Shown one piece after another: positions 51,816-60,688 of a stretch of 64,000 bases of DNA. The number at the start of each line of letters is the position of its first letter. The stretch's first letter is position 1. The notes below the pieces were generated by a model that was not told the origin of the DNA, made no database searches, and worked only from the letters and a program-made list of their open reading frames with translations. The DNA is from Herbidospora sakaeratensis. Its GTDB lineage: Bacteria; Actinomycetota; Actinomycetes; Streptosporangiales; Streptosporangiaceae. The DNA lies in contig NZ_BBXC01000025.1 of the NCBI RefSeq assembly GCF_001570525.1, positions 1 to 64,000 of the forward strand. Reading direction: 5' to 3'. Position numbers and translations under genes: made by a program.

Positions 51816-52925
51816 TTACGCGGTCCAGCGGTTCGCCGCGACCTTGTAGACGTCGTAGGTCTCGCCGTTGAAGTAGGGCGACGAGAGCCGGTCGTACCGG
51901 TCGTTGCCGTCGGTGTCCCAGGCGATGCTGTTGACGCCGTAGAGGTAGCCGGAGCGGGTCTTGCTCTTGTAGTTCCACAGCAGCGGGCCGCCGCTGGCGC
52001 CGGCGGTCATGCCGCACTTGATGCCGACGTGCTCCTGGACGTTGTACTTCGGCGCGGCCGGCATGGCCGAGGTCTGGCCGTAGCACCACTTCATCGTCTT
52101 GCCGCTGAACGGACGGTCGCCGTCCGGGTGGGGGCCGGCCGGGTAGCCGAAGGAGAAGACGTTGGTCTTGGTGCTGCGGTTCCAGGTGAAGCCCTGGCCG
52201 CCGACGTTGTCGCCGAGACGGCCGACGGCGGTCTTCACGAGCTTGTACTTGCCGTCGACCTTCTCCCAGCTGGCCTTGTAGCCGGAGGCGACGTTGACGA
52301 ACGCGTAGTCGTAGTCGTAGTCCTCCTTGACCACGAAGTCGTCGTGCGCCTGGTACCAGGTGGCCGGGTAGATGCCGTAGGGCGCCTTGCCGTTCCACGC
52401 CTGCGTGCCGTCCCAGTACGACGGGATGAACACCCAGTTGTCGTAGAACTTGTTGCTGGCCGGGTCGTACACGCAGTGGCCGGCGGTGGCCACGACGTTG
52501 CGGAACTTGCCCTGGATCGAGGTGCCAGAGCAGTACTTCCAGCTCCGCGGGTCGAGCGGGTTCTTGCCGGGCAGGGTGAAGAACACCCGGCCGACCGTGT
52601 TGGGCAGGTTGACCTGCTTGCTGGCGGGGGTGCCCGCCTTCTCGCCGCCGATCGGCGGGACCACACCGGCCTTGCCGTCGGGCTGGGGGGTGCTCGGACG
52701 GCCCGAGCCCTTGACCGCGTTGCCCAGTTCCTCGGTGCGGTCCTTCGCGGCGCGGAGCCGGTCGGGGGTCCAGAACTGCGCCGCGGCGGCGGCCGTGGTG
52801 GGGGCCGCCTTCTGGGTCACGTCACTGGGGGCCGTGGCCGTGGCCGACGAGGCGGTGCCCACCGCGCCGAACGCGACCATCGCGCCGGCGAGGGGGATGG
52901 AGAGACGACGTGCTCGGGAGATCAT
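51816..52925 (-). CDS. P11: secreted trypsin-like serine peptidase, triad intact
   Basis: 369 residues from an ATG with GGAAAGGA upstream; signal peptide about 1-31. Intact triad: His150 (TAGHC), Asp206 (YDYDYAF), Ser311 (GASGGPL). Active-site cysteines present (Cys281 KWCYG, Cys304 IKCGM). Short loop (about 215-234). First gene of the array in the direction of transcription. Its 264-base upstream region has no CRP palindrome or shared leader. Probably an active secreted endopeptidase. Confidence 0.88.
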   Translation of the reverse strand: MISRARRLSIPLAGAMVAFGAVGTASSATATAPSDVTQKAAPTTAAAAAQFWTPDRLRAAKDRTEELGNAVKGSGRPSTPQPDGKAGVVPPIGGEKAGTPASKQVNLPNTVGRVFFTLPGKNPLDPRSWKYCSGTSIQGKFRNVVATAGHCVYDPASNKFYDNWVFIPSYWDGTQAWNGKAPYGIYPATWYQAHDDFVVKEDYDYDYAFVNVASGYKASWEKVDGKYKLVKTAVGRLGDNVGGQGFTWNRSTKTNVFSFGYPAGPHPDGDRPFSGKTMKWCYGQTSAMPAAPKYNVQEHVGIKCGMTAGASGGPLLWNYKSKTRSGYLYGVNSIAWDTDGNDRYDRLSSPYFNGETYDVYKVAANRWTA

Positions 52926-53189
52926 CGAAGTCCTTTCCCTTGGGACGAATTGAGGGTGCGTCCCAAATACGTGGAAACAGCTCCGAACGTTAATGACGCG
53001 ATCACGGGTAACGCCGCAGATATAACGAGAGGGCTGGGTCAATTGGCCTTACCGTTATTCATGCGCCGCTGTTATGAATGGCATCTCCGCAGGTGATCCC
53101 TGGTTTGCCGATTCGGTTTACGCATTATTCGCGGCCGGTCTCGGTCCCTTTTGTCACTTCAGTAACAGGGATAGAGTAATGTTCTGGAC

Positions 53190-54152
53190 ATGATCGCAGT
53201 CACGGCTTCGCAGATCGATCCGAACGACCCACTGAAGGGTCTGACCGTGGGCGAGCGGCCCGAGCCCGCCGTCCCCGACGGCTGGACGACGGTGACCGTC
53301 CGCGCCACCGCGCTCAACCACCACGACCTGTTCACCCTCCGCGGGATCGGCATCAGCCCCGACCGGCTGCCGATGACGCTCGGCTGTGACGCGGCCGGCG
53401 TCGACGAGGCGGGTAACGAGGTCATCGTGCACGCCGTCATCGGCGAGCCGGTCGACGGCGACGAGACCCTCGACCCCAAGCGCACCCTGCTGTCGGAACT
53501 CCACCAGGGCACCTTCGCCGAGAAGGTCGTGGTGCCCCGGCGCAACCTGGTGCCCAAGCCGGCCGCGTTGTCGTTCGAGCACGCCGCCTGCCTGCCGACG
53601 GCGTGGCTGACGGCCTACCGCATGCTCTTCGAGAAGGCGGGCCTGGAGCCCGGCTCGACCGTGCTCGTGCAGGGCGCCGGCGGCGGCGTCTCGACGGCGC
53701 TGGTCGCGCTGGGCCGGGCGGCCGGTCACCGCATGTGGGTGACCAGCCGTTCGGGCGACAAGCGCGAGAGGGCCCTGGAGCTGGGCGCCGACCAGGCTTT
53801 CGAGACCGGCGCGCGGTTGCCCGAGCGGGTCGACGCCGTCATGGAGAGCGTGGGCGAGGCGACGTGGGACCACTCGATCGCCTCGCTGCGTCCCGGCGGC
53901 CGGGTGGTGATCTGCGGCGCGACCAGCGGCATGGTGGCCCCGACCAAGCTGGCCCAGGTCTTCTTCCTGCAGAAGCAGATCATCGGCTCGACCATGGGCA
54001 CCCGCGACCAGCTCGGCCGCCTCGCCACCTTCCTGGCTCAGACGGGCGTGCGCCCGCTGGTCGACCGGGTGCTCCCGCTGACCGAGGCCCCCGAGGGCGT
54101 GGCGGCCATGGCCGGGGGCGACGTGTTCGGGAAGATCGTCTTCACGCTCTGA
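53190..54152 (+). CDS. Zinc-binding-dehydrogenase-family (MDR) oxidoreductase
   Basis: 320-residue medium-chain dehydrogenase/reductase, quinone-oxidoreductase type. N-terminal GroES-like part (ALNHHDLFTLRG, LGCDAAG) and a Rossmann part with LVQGAGGGVSTALVALGRAAG, the NADP-binding glycine motif. The catalytic zinc ligands of alcohol dehydrogenases are not evident, so a zinc-free quinone or enoyl reductase is likely. It reads away from the protease array. Confidence 0.88.
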   Translation: MIAVTASQIDPNDPLKGLTVGERPEPAVPDGWTTVTVRATALNHHDLFTLRGIGISPDRLPMTLGCDAAGVDEAGNEVIVHAVIGEPVDGDETLDPKRTLLSELHQGTFAEKVVVPRRNLVPKPAALSFEHAACLPTAWLTAYRMLFEKAGLEPGSTVLVQGAGGGVSTALVALGRAAGHRMWVTSRSGDKRERALELGADQAFETGARLPERVDAVMESVGEATWDHSIASLRPGGRVVICGATSGMVAPTKLAQVFFLQKQIIGSTMGTRDQLGRLATFLAQTGVRPLVDRVLPLTEAPEGVAAMAGGDVFGKIVFTL

Positions 54153-54225
54153 CGGAAACAGAGCAGCGACCACGAGCGGCGTGACAGGCCGCACACCACG
54201 CACAGGTGAGCGTCACCCACCGGGC

Positions 54226-54984
54226 TCAGCCGTTCGGATCGAGGATCGCCCGCAGGCGGGCCGCCGTCTCGTCGAGGACCGCCTTGCAGGCCGCCAGGTC
54301 GTCGTCGCTCAGCCGGATCTCGGCCGCCTCCGAACGGACGTCGGCGACGAAGTCGGCCAGATGCTGACCGAGTTCGGCGTCGTTGGCCGTGGCCCGCTCG
54401 TCGTCGGTCGTGCCGTTCGGGGGCGCCGGGAAGCCCGTCATGGCCCAGGTGTCGGTCCAGATGCGCTGCCACTCGACCTTCCAGCGCTCCGAGTCGGCCT
54501 TCCACTGCTGCTTCTGGCGGGACCACTCGGCCTTCTGCCGGTCGCGCTGGCGCTTCCACTCGTCGCGGGTGTCGCGGGCCGTGCCGGTCGTCTCGTGGTT
54601 GATGGTGCGGGCCATCGTGGTCAGCTCGTGGCGCAGGGAGCGCACGGTCTGCCGGACGTCCTCCTTGACCTCGCGGGCGATGTCCTGGACCGAGGCGGTG
54701 ATCTCGCGTTCGAGGTCGGCGAGCTCGTCGAGGCGGGCGTTCAGTTCCTCGCGGCCCTTGTCGGTGAGGGTGAAGACCTTCTTGCCGTCGACGACCTCGT
54801 GGGTGACCAGGCCCTCCTCCTCCAGCCGGGCCAGGCGCGGGTAGATCGTGCCGGGGGAGGGGGAGTAGACGCCGAGGAAGCGGTCCTGGAGCAGGCGGAT
54901 GACCTCGTAGCCGTGGCGCGGGCTCTCCTCCAGCAGCTTGAGCAGGTAGAGCCGGAGCCTGCCGTGGCCGAAGACGGGACTCAT
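54226..54984 (-). CDS. PadR-family transcriptional regulator
   Basis: 252 residues. PadR winged helix at the N-terminus (LRLYLLKLLEESPRHGYEVIRLLQ, SPSPGTIYPRLARLEEEGLV), then a long charged helical region (about 85-175) likely to form a coiled coil, and a C-terminal segment of unknown role. The start overlaps the end of the DUF4097 gene by four bases. PadR proteins usually repress their own operon. Confidence 0.9.
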   Translation of the reverse strand: MSPVFGHGRLRLYLLKLLEESPRHGYEVIRLLQDRFLGVYSPSPGTIYPRLARLEEEGLVTHEVVDGKKVFTLTDKGREELNARLDELADLEREITASVQDIAREVKEDVRQTVRSLRHELTTMARTINHETTGTARDTRDEWKRQRDRQKAEWSRQKQQWKADSERWKVEWQRIWTDTWAMTGFPAPPNGTTDDERATANDAELGQHLADFVADVRSEAAEIRLSDDDLAACKAVLDETAARLRAILDPNG

Positions 54985-55778
54985 TCTGTTTCCTTACTGA
55001 GCAGGGTCACGCCGCCCGAGACGGTGGTCGCGCTGAGCGTGGCCATGCCACCGCCGAGGCGTCCGGTGAGGGTCTTGCTGCCGGGGTGGCCGTTGTAGGC
55101 GAGGCCCGGGAAGGCGGATTCCAGACTGCCCGACATCGACCGGAAGGTCACGTCGCTGTCGGTGGCCCGGGGGAGCCGCACCCAGATCGAGCCCGAGACC
55201 GTGTTGAGGGTCACATGGCCGGTCGGGCCGAGCACCAGATCGGCGGTGATGTCGCCGTTCACGGTGTTGCCGCGCAGGCGGCGCGGCACGCCGTCGGCGA
55301 CGGTCAGTTCGCCCGAGACGCTGGTGAACGACAGGTCGCCGGCCAGGGCGCGGCTCTCGACCGACCCGGAGACGGTCTCGGCCTGGACGTCGCCGCTCAC
55401 ACCGTCGAGCACGATGTCGCCCGACACGCTGCGCACCCGGGTGCGCCCCTCGAACCCGGCGACGACCGCCCCGGCGGAGATCACCCCCGCCTCGACCCGG
55501 CAGGTCTTCGGCACGGTCAGCGTGGCCACGCAGCGGCGTCCGCCGCCGGGCCGCAACCAGCCGAGCACGCCTTCCCAGCTCAGATCGCCGTAGCTGACCG
55601 TCAACCGGCCATCTTCGTGGTCGACGACCAGGGGGTCGGCGCCGATCTCGCTGATCTCCAGGCTGGGCGGGCCGTCACTGGCCAGCACCGCGAGGTGGCC
55701 CGCCACGATGCGCACGCTCAGCCGGTCGACCGGATCGAACGTGAGCTGGTCGGGTTTGTCGATGGTCCATCTCGGCAT
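54981..55778 (-). CDS. DUF4097 beta-strand-repeat protein
   Basis: 265 residues rich in short repeated beta-strand units (SVSGDIVLDGVSGDVQAETVSG type), the DUF4097 beta-helix fold. No signal peptide, so probably cytoplasmic despite the family being called adhesin-like. First gene of a two-gene unit with the PadR regulator; such pairs are common in actinomycetes and often concern envelope stress. Function unknown. Confidence 0.85.
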   Translation of the reverse strand: MPRWTIDKPDQLTFDPVDRLSVRIVAGHLAVLASDGPPSLEISEIGADPLVVDHEDGRLTVSYGDLSWEGVLGWLRPGGGRRCVATLTVPKTCRVEAGVISAGAVVAGFEGRTRVRSVSGDIVLDGVSGDVQAETVSGSVESRALAGDLSFTSVSGELTVADGVPRRLRGNTVNGDITADLVLGPTGHVTLNTVSGSIWVRLPRATDSDVTFRSMSGSLESAFPGLAYNGHPGSKTLTGRLGGGMATLSATTVSGGVTLLSKETE

Positions 55779-55813
55779 GACGCCGCCCCTTCCGCGAACT
55801 GCTTACAAAACAC

Positions 55814-55853
55814 GATATGTCGCGTTCGCGGAAAGTCAAGATGTATCGCGTTC
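55814..55853. promoter_or_regulatory. Direct repeat upstream of the DUF4097-PadR unit
   Basis: GATATGTCGCGTTC (55814-55827) and GATGTATCGCGTTC (55840-55853), 26 bases apart, 36-75 bases upstream of the start. A candidate PadR operator. Confidence 0.45.
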
Positions 55854-56028
55854 AGTCCTCGTCGTCGTCGAGCCGGGCGAGCCAGGTCGCCAGGCGCTCG
55901 ACCGGGGTCTCGAACTCGGGGTTGAGGTCGACGAACTCGCGCAGCCGCTCGGCCAGCCAGAGCATCTGCACCTCCTCCTCGCCCCGGCGTTCGACGAGTT
56001 CCTCGATGCCCCTGTCGGTGAAGTACAT
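55852..56028 (-). CDS. DUF6104 small acidic protein
   Basis: 58 residues, starting MYFTDRGIEELVERRG and ending in an acidic tail (RLDDDED). ATG with GGAG upstream; the frame is open further upstream without family similarity. I recognise the actinomycete DUF6104 family, whose members are small helical proteins of unknown role. It lies 68 bases downstream of kgd on the same strand, beyond a hairpin. Confidence 0.8.
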   Translation of the reverse strand: MYFTDRGIEELVERRGEEEVQMLWLAERLREFVDLNPEFETPVERLATWLARLDDDED

Positions 56029-56053
56029 GGATATCCGCTCCAGGAAACGGCGA

Positions 56054-56078
56054 GAGGCCCCCCGCAGTGGAGGGCCTC
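56054..56078 (-). terminator. Hairpin between kgd and the DUF6104 gene
   Basis: GAGGCCC (56054-56060) with GGGCCTC (56072-56078), an 11-base loop; TCGCCG follows on the minus strand. A weak terminator candidate after kgd. Confidence 0.55.
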
Positions 56079-56096
56079 CCGCTGGGTGTGACGTGT

Positions 56097-59000
56097 CTAG
56101 CCGAAGATCTCGGAGACGATGGTGTGCAGTTCGTTGTCGTGGGTGCTGTGGGAACCGGCGGCCGGCGAGGAGTTCGCCGCCCGCGAGACCCGCCGCAGCC
56201 GACGGCCGTCGAGGACCTCGGGCCGCTCGGTCATCTTCAGCGCCAGGTAGGGCCACGGGCCCATGTTGACCGGTTCGTCCTGCGCCCACACCAGCTCGAC
56301 GTCACCGGCGTAGCGGGCCAGCTCGGCCTTCAGCGGCTGCTCGGGGAACGGGAAGAGCCGCTCCATCCGGACGACCGCCGTGTCGGTGTGGCCACCCTTG
56401 TCACGTGCGGCGGCCAGATCGTAGTAGATCTTGCCGGAGCACAGGACGACCTTGCGCACGCCCGCCGGGTCGACGGTGGTGTCGCCGATGATCGGCTGGA
56501 AGGTGCCCGAGGTGAACTCGCCGGCCGCCGACGCCGCCGCCTTGTGGCGCAGCAGCGACTTGGGCGTGAACACCACCAGCGGCTTGCGCCGGTCGGACAG
56601 CGCCTGCCAGCGCAGCAGGTGGAAGTAGTTCGCCGGAGTGGTCGGCTGGGCCACGGTCATGTTGTCGAGCGCGCAGATCTGCAGGAACCGCTCGATGCGG
56701 GCCGAGGAGTGGTCGGGACCCTGACCCTCGTAGCCGTGCGGCAGCAGCAGCACGACCGACGAACGCTGCCCCCACTTCTGCTCACCGGACGAGATGAACT
56801 CGTCGATGATCGACTGGGCGCCGTTGACGAAGTCGCCGAACTGCGCCTCCCACATGACCAGCGCCTCGGGCCGGACCACGCTGTAGCCGTATTCGAAGCC
56901 CAGCGCCGCGAACTCGCTCAGCAGCGAGTCGTAGACGTAGAACTTCGTGACGCCCTCGTTGAACGTCTTCAGCGGGGTGTGGTCTTCGCCGGTGACCCGG
57001 TCGACCAGCACCGCGTGGCGCTGGCCGAAGGTGCCGCGCCGCGAGTCCTGGCCCGCCAGGCGGACGGGGTGGCCGTCGAGCAGGAGCGAACCGAACGCCA
57101 GCGTCTCGCCGGTCGCCCAGTCGATCGCGTCCTCCTCGATCATCGCGCCGCGCCGCTGGAGCACCGGGTTGAGCCTCGGGTGGACGGTGAAGCCCTCGGG
57201 CAGCGTGAGCTGCGTGTCGATGACCCGCTTGACGGTCTCCTCGGAGATGGCCGTCTTGGTGTCGTCGTGGCTCCACACGATGAGCTCGTCGGTGGGCGGC
57301 TTGACGACCGCGCCCTCCTCGAGCGGCTTCTTGGCGGCCTCGCGGGTCTCGGTGAAGGCCCGCTCCAGCTGCTCCTGGTAGTCGCGCAGCGCCTGCTCGG
57401 CCTCTTCGACCGTGATGTCGCCGCGGCCGATCAGGGCCTCGGTGTAGAGCTTGCGGGTGGACCGCTTGGCGTCGATGAGGTCGTACATGAGCGGCTGGGT
57501 GAAGCTCGGGTTGTCGGCCTCGTTGTGGCCGCGGCGCCGGTAGCAGATCATGTCGATCACGACGTCCTTGCGGAACGCCTGGCGGTATTCGTAGGCCAGC
57601 TTGCCGACCCGGACGACCGCCTCGGGGTCGTCGCCGTTCACGTGGAAGATCGGCGCCTGGATCATGCGCGCGACGTCGGTCGCGTAGACCGACGACCGCG
57701 ACGCCTCCGGGCTGGTGGTGAAGCCGACCTGGTTGTTGACCACGATGTGGACGGTGCCGCCGGTGCGGTAGCCGCGCAGCTGCGACAGGTGCAGCGTCTC
57801 GGCCACCACGCCCTGGCCCGCGAAGGCCGCGTCGCCGTGGATCAGCACCGGCAGGACGGTGAAGCCCTCGGGGCCCATCTCCAGCAGGTCCTGCTTGGCG
57901 CGCACGACGCCTTCGAGCACGGGGTCGACCGCCTCGAGGTGGGACGGGTTGGCGACGACCGACGCCTTGATCCGCTTGCCCGACGGCGACACGAAGTCGC
58001 CGTTGGCGCCCAGGTGGTACTTCACGTCGCCCGAGCCGTGGGCGCTGCGCGGGTCGAGGTTGCCCTCGAACTCGCCGAACACCTGGGCGTAGGACTTGCC
58101 GACGATGTTGGCCAGCACGTTGAGACGGCCGCGGTGGGCCATGCCGATGACGACCTCGTCGAGCGACTCGTCGGCCGCGGACGCGATCACCGAGTCGAGC
58201 AGCGGGATCAGCGACTCGCCGCCTTCGAGCGAGAACCGCTTCTGGCCGACGTACTTGGTCTGCAGGAAGGTCTCGAACGCCTCGGCGGTGTTGAGCCGCG
58301 CCAGCACGTGGAGCTGCTCGTCGCGGTCGGGCTTGGCGTGGGGCTTCTCGACCCGCGCCTGGATCCAGGCCCGCTCCTCGGGGTTCTGGATGTGCATGTA
58401 CTCGATGCCGACGGTGCGGCAGTAGGAGTCGCGCAGCACGCCGAGGACCTCGCGCAGCGTCATCAGCGCCCGGCCGCCGAAACCACCGGTCGGGAACTCG
58501 CGCTCCAGGTCCCACAGGGTGAGGCCGTGCTTGGTGATGTCGAGGTCGGGGTGCTTGCGCTGACGGTATTCGAGCGGGTCGGTGTCGGCCATCAGGTGGC
58601 CGCGCACGCGGTAGGCGTGGATCAGCTCGATGACGCGGGCCGACTTGGCGACGTCGTCGTCGTGGGAGGCCGAGACGTCGGCGGTCCAGCGGACCGGCTC
58701 GTAGGGGATCCGCAGCGACTCGAAGATGTCGTCGTAGAAATTGTCGGCGCCCAGCAGCAGCTGGTGGATGCGCCGCAGGAAGTCACCCGACTGCGCACCC
58801 TGGATGATGCGGTGGTCGTAGGTGCTGGTGAGCGTCATCACCTTGCTGATGGCCAGCCGCGAGAGCGTCTCGCCCGAGGCGCCCTGGTATTCGGCCGGGT
58901 ATTCCATCGCGCCGACGCCGATGATGGTGCCCTGGCCGGGCATCAGGCGCGGCACCGAGTGGACCGTGCCGATGGTGCCCGGGTTGGTCAGCGAGATCGA

Positions 59001-59771
59001 GGTGCCCTGGAAGTCGTCGACGCCGAGCTTGCCCGAGCGGGCCTTGCGGACGATGTCTTCATAGGCCATCCAGAAGTGCTGGAAGTCGAGCGTCTCGGCG
59101 GCCTTGATCGACGGCACCAGCAATTGGCGCGTTCCGTCGCTCTTCTGGACGTCGATCGCCAGCCCCAGCCCGACGTGCTCGGGCTTGACGATCGCCGGCT
59201 TGCCGTCGATCTCGCCGTAGGCGTGGTTCATCTCCGGCATGGCCTCGAGGGCGCGCACGATGGCGTAGCCGATGAGGTGGGTGAAGGAGATCTTGCCACC
59301 GCGCCCGCGGGAGAGGTGGTTGTTGATCACGATCCGGTTGTCGATCAGCAGCTTGGCCGGAACGGCCCGCACGCTGGTCGCGGTCGGGATCGCCAGCGAC
59401 GCCTCCATGTTGAGGGCGGTGCGGGCGGCGGCGCCGCGCAGCTTCTCCTCGACCGCTCCGGCGGGCGCCTTGGGCGCCTCGGCCTTCGCGGCGGGCTTTG
59501 CTGCCGGGGCGGCGGGGGCCTTCTTCTCAGGCGCGGGGGCCTTCGGCGGCTGCGGAGGCGCGGCCGGTGCTGCGGGTGCGGGAGCGGCGGCCTGCGTCGC
59601 GTCGCCCGGCGGGGCGACCTTGCCCTGCCCGTTGTAATCAGCGAAGAAGTGCCACCAGGCCTTGTCTACCGACTCGGGATCCTGAAGGTACTTTTGGTAC
59701 AGCTCGTCGACAAGCCATTCGTTCTGTCCGAAGCTTGCCAGCGGGTTTGTCCGCGACGACTCAGACGACAC
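56097..59771 (-). CDS. kgd: Multifunctional 2-oxoglutarate decarboxylase/dehydrogenase (Kgd)
   Basis: 1224 residues from a GTG giving [22 protein letters not shown], the family start; an in-frame GTG at 59906 would add 45 residues. Domain order is that of actinobacterial Kgd: short N-terminal segment, Ala/Pro-rich linker (about 50-95), an E2-type acyltransferase-like domain ([37 protein letters not shown]), then the E1 thiamine-diphosphate domain ([22 protein letters not shown]) and a transketolase C-terminal part. It links the TCA cycle at 2-oxoglutarate; with E2p/E3 it forms succinyl-CoA. Confidence 0.95.
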   Translation of the reverse strand: MSSESSRTNPLASFGQNEWLVDELYQKYLQDPESVDKAWWHFFADYNGQGKVAPPGDATQAAAPAPAAPAAPPQPPKAPAPEKKAPAAPAAKPAAKAEAPKAPAGAVEEKLRGAAARTALNMEASLAIPTATSVRAVPAKLLIDNRIVINNHLSRGRGGKISFTHLIGYAIVRALEAMPEMNHAYGEIDGKPAIVKPEHVGLGLAIDVQKSDGTRQLLVPSIKAAETLDFQHFWMAYEDIVRKARSGKLGVDDFQGTSISLTNPGTIGTVHSVPRLMPGQGTIIGVGAMEYPAEYQGASGETLSRLAISKVMTLTSTYDHRIIQGAQSGDFLRRIHQLLLGADNFYDDIFESLRIPYEPVRWTADVSASHDDDVAKSARVIELIHAYRVRGHLMADTDPLEYRQRKHPDLDITKHGLTLWDLEREFPTGGFGGRALMTLREVLGVLRDSYCRTVGIEYMHIQNPEERAWIQARVEKPHAKPDRDEQLHVLARLNTAEAFETFLQTKYVGQKRFSLEGGESLIPLLDSVIASAADESLDEVVIGMAHRGRLNVLANIVGKSYAQVFGEFEGNLDPRSAHGSGDVKYHLGANGDFVSPSGKRIKASVVANPSHLEAVDPVLEGVVRAKQDLLEMGPEGFTVLPVLIHGDAAFAGQGVVAETLHLSQLRGYRTGGTVHIVVNNQVGFTTSPEASRSSVYATDVARMIQAPIFHVNGDDPEAVVRVGKLAYEYRQAFRKDVVIDMICYRRRGHNEADNPSFTQPLMYDLIDAKRSTRKLYTEALIGRGDITVEEAEQALRDYQEQLERAFTETREAAKKPLEEGAVVKPPTDELIVWSHDDTKTAISEETVKRVIDTQLTLPEGFTVHPRLNPVLQRRGAMIEEDAIDWATGETLAFGSLLLDGHPVRLAGQDSRRGTFGQRHAVLVDRVTGEDHTPLKTFNEGVTKFYVYDSLLSEFAALGFEYGYSVVRPEALVMWEAQFGDFVNGAQSIIDEFISSGEQKWGQRSSVVLLLPHGYEGQGPDHSSARIERFLQICALDNMTVAQPTTPANYFHLLRWQALSDRRKPLVVFTPKSLLRHKAAASAAGEFTSGTFQPIIGDTTVDPAGVRKVVLCSGKIYYDLAAARDKGGHTDTAVVRMERLFPFPEQPLKAELARYAGDVELVWAQDEPVNMGPWPYLALKMTERPEVLDGRRLRRVSRAANSSPAAGSHSTHDNELHTIVSEIFG

Positions 59772-59990
59772 GGCGGAAATCGCCCTCTTCCGCAGATCGG
59801 CGTTGATGTAAAGGAACCTGTCCAAGGCTACTCGTCCAGCCAGGTGACGAGAGCCGTCCGGCGCGTGGCTCCCGCTTATGCTCCCAGGACTGTCCGAACT
59901 GGTCACGCACGGGTAGCCCCCCAGGATGGTAGAGGCACCCTCACCGGCTGGTCAGGGCGAGGTCCCCTTTTCGTCATATTGGTCGTAATT

Positions 59991-60632
59991 CTAGCCGATT
60001 GTGCGGGTTGAAGTTCGGACCTCAGGGCTGATCACCTGCAGCAATGTGACCAGTTCGGCACCGGCCGTGGCCAGTTCCTCCATGGTCATCGGGGCCAGGC
60101 GTTCGAGGATGAAAATCGCGTCGACCGTGTCTTCGGTGATTCTGGTGCGCACGCCCTGCCGCCAGTTCCAGCGGCGGCACGTCACCCCGGCGTCGTCGCG
60201 CCACACGACCTCGCCCGGGGCGGGGTCGCCCAGCACCTCGTCGGCCTTCTCGTCGCCCGTGGCGCGGACCAGCCGCGCGGGGCCCTCGTAGCGGCGCAGG
60301 TCCTCGCCGCCGATGGGGAGCGTGTGGCGTACCGAGATGGAGTTGTAGGCGTCGACGACCAGGTTGATCTCGGGCAGCGGCATGCGGCGGATCAGGGCGT
60401 CGACCGACGGGCGGGTGCGCTGGGGCTTGGCGCCGAAGGCGCGGTAGGCCTCGCGCCAGGCCTCGATCTTCTCGTGGTCGAGCGGCGCGGCCTGCGCCGA
60501 CGCCTCGGCCAGCCATTTCCGCGACCGGTCGTCGGAGGGGCCGTTGACGAAGCCGACGGCCTCGACCAGGAGCACGGCGAAGTCGGGCCGCAGCGCGCGG
60601 ACCGCCTCGTCGACGTGGATGTCGTTCAGCAC
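59991..60632 (-). CDS. B3/B4 tRNA-synthetase-like domain protein
   Basis: 213 residues made mostly of a B3/B4 domain, as in the beta subunit of phenylalanyl-tRNA synthetase (DALIRRMPLPEINLVVDAYNSISVRHTLPIGGED, quoted by the part NLVVDAYNSISV). Stand-alone B3/B4 proteins are proposed editing or nucleic-acid-binding proteins. A GTG start is chosen; TTG six bases earlier is possible. It begins right after the cellulase terminator. Confidence 0.83.
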   Translation of the reverse strand: MLNDIHVDEAVRALRPDFAVLLVEAVGFVNGPSDDRSRKWLAEASAQAAPLDHEKIEAWREAYRAFGAKPQRTRPSVDALIRRMPLPEINLVVDAYNSISVRHTLPIGGEDLRRYEGPARLVRATGDEKADEVLGDPAPGEVVWRDDAGVTCRRWNWRQGVRTRITEDTVDAIFILERLAPMTMEELATAGAELVTLLQVISPEVRTSTRTIG

Positions 60633-60646
60633 GTGCAAAAGAGTAA

Positions 60647-60680
60647 GGGCCCGTGGCTCCCCCGGAAGAGCCACGGGCCC
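60647..60680 (-). terminator. Terminator of the GH9 cellulase
   Basis: Perfect 13-bp stem GGGCCCGTGGCTC (60647-60659 with 60668-60680), followed on the minus strand by TTACTCTTTT. It overlaps the upstream region of the B3/B4 gene. Confidence 0.92.
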
Positions 60681-60688
60681 GGGGCCGG

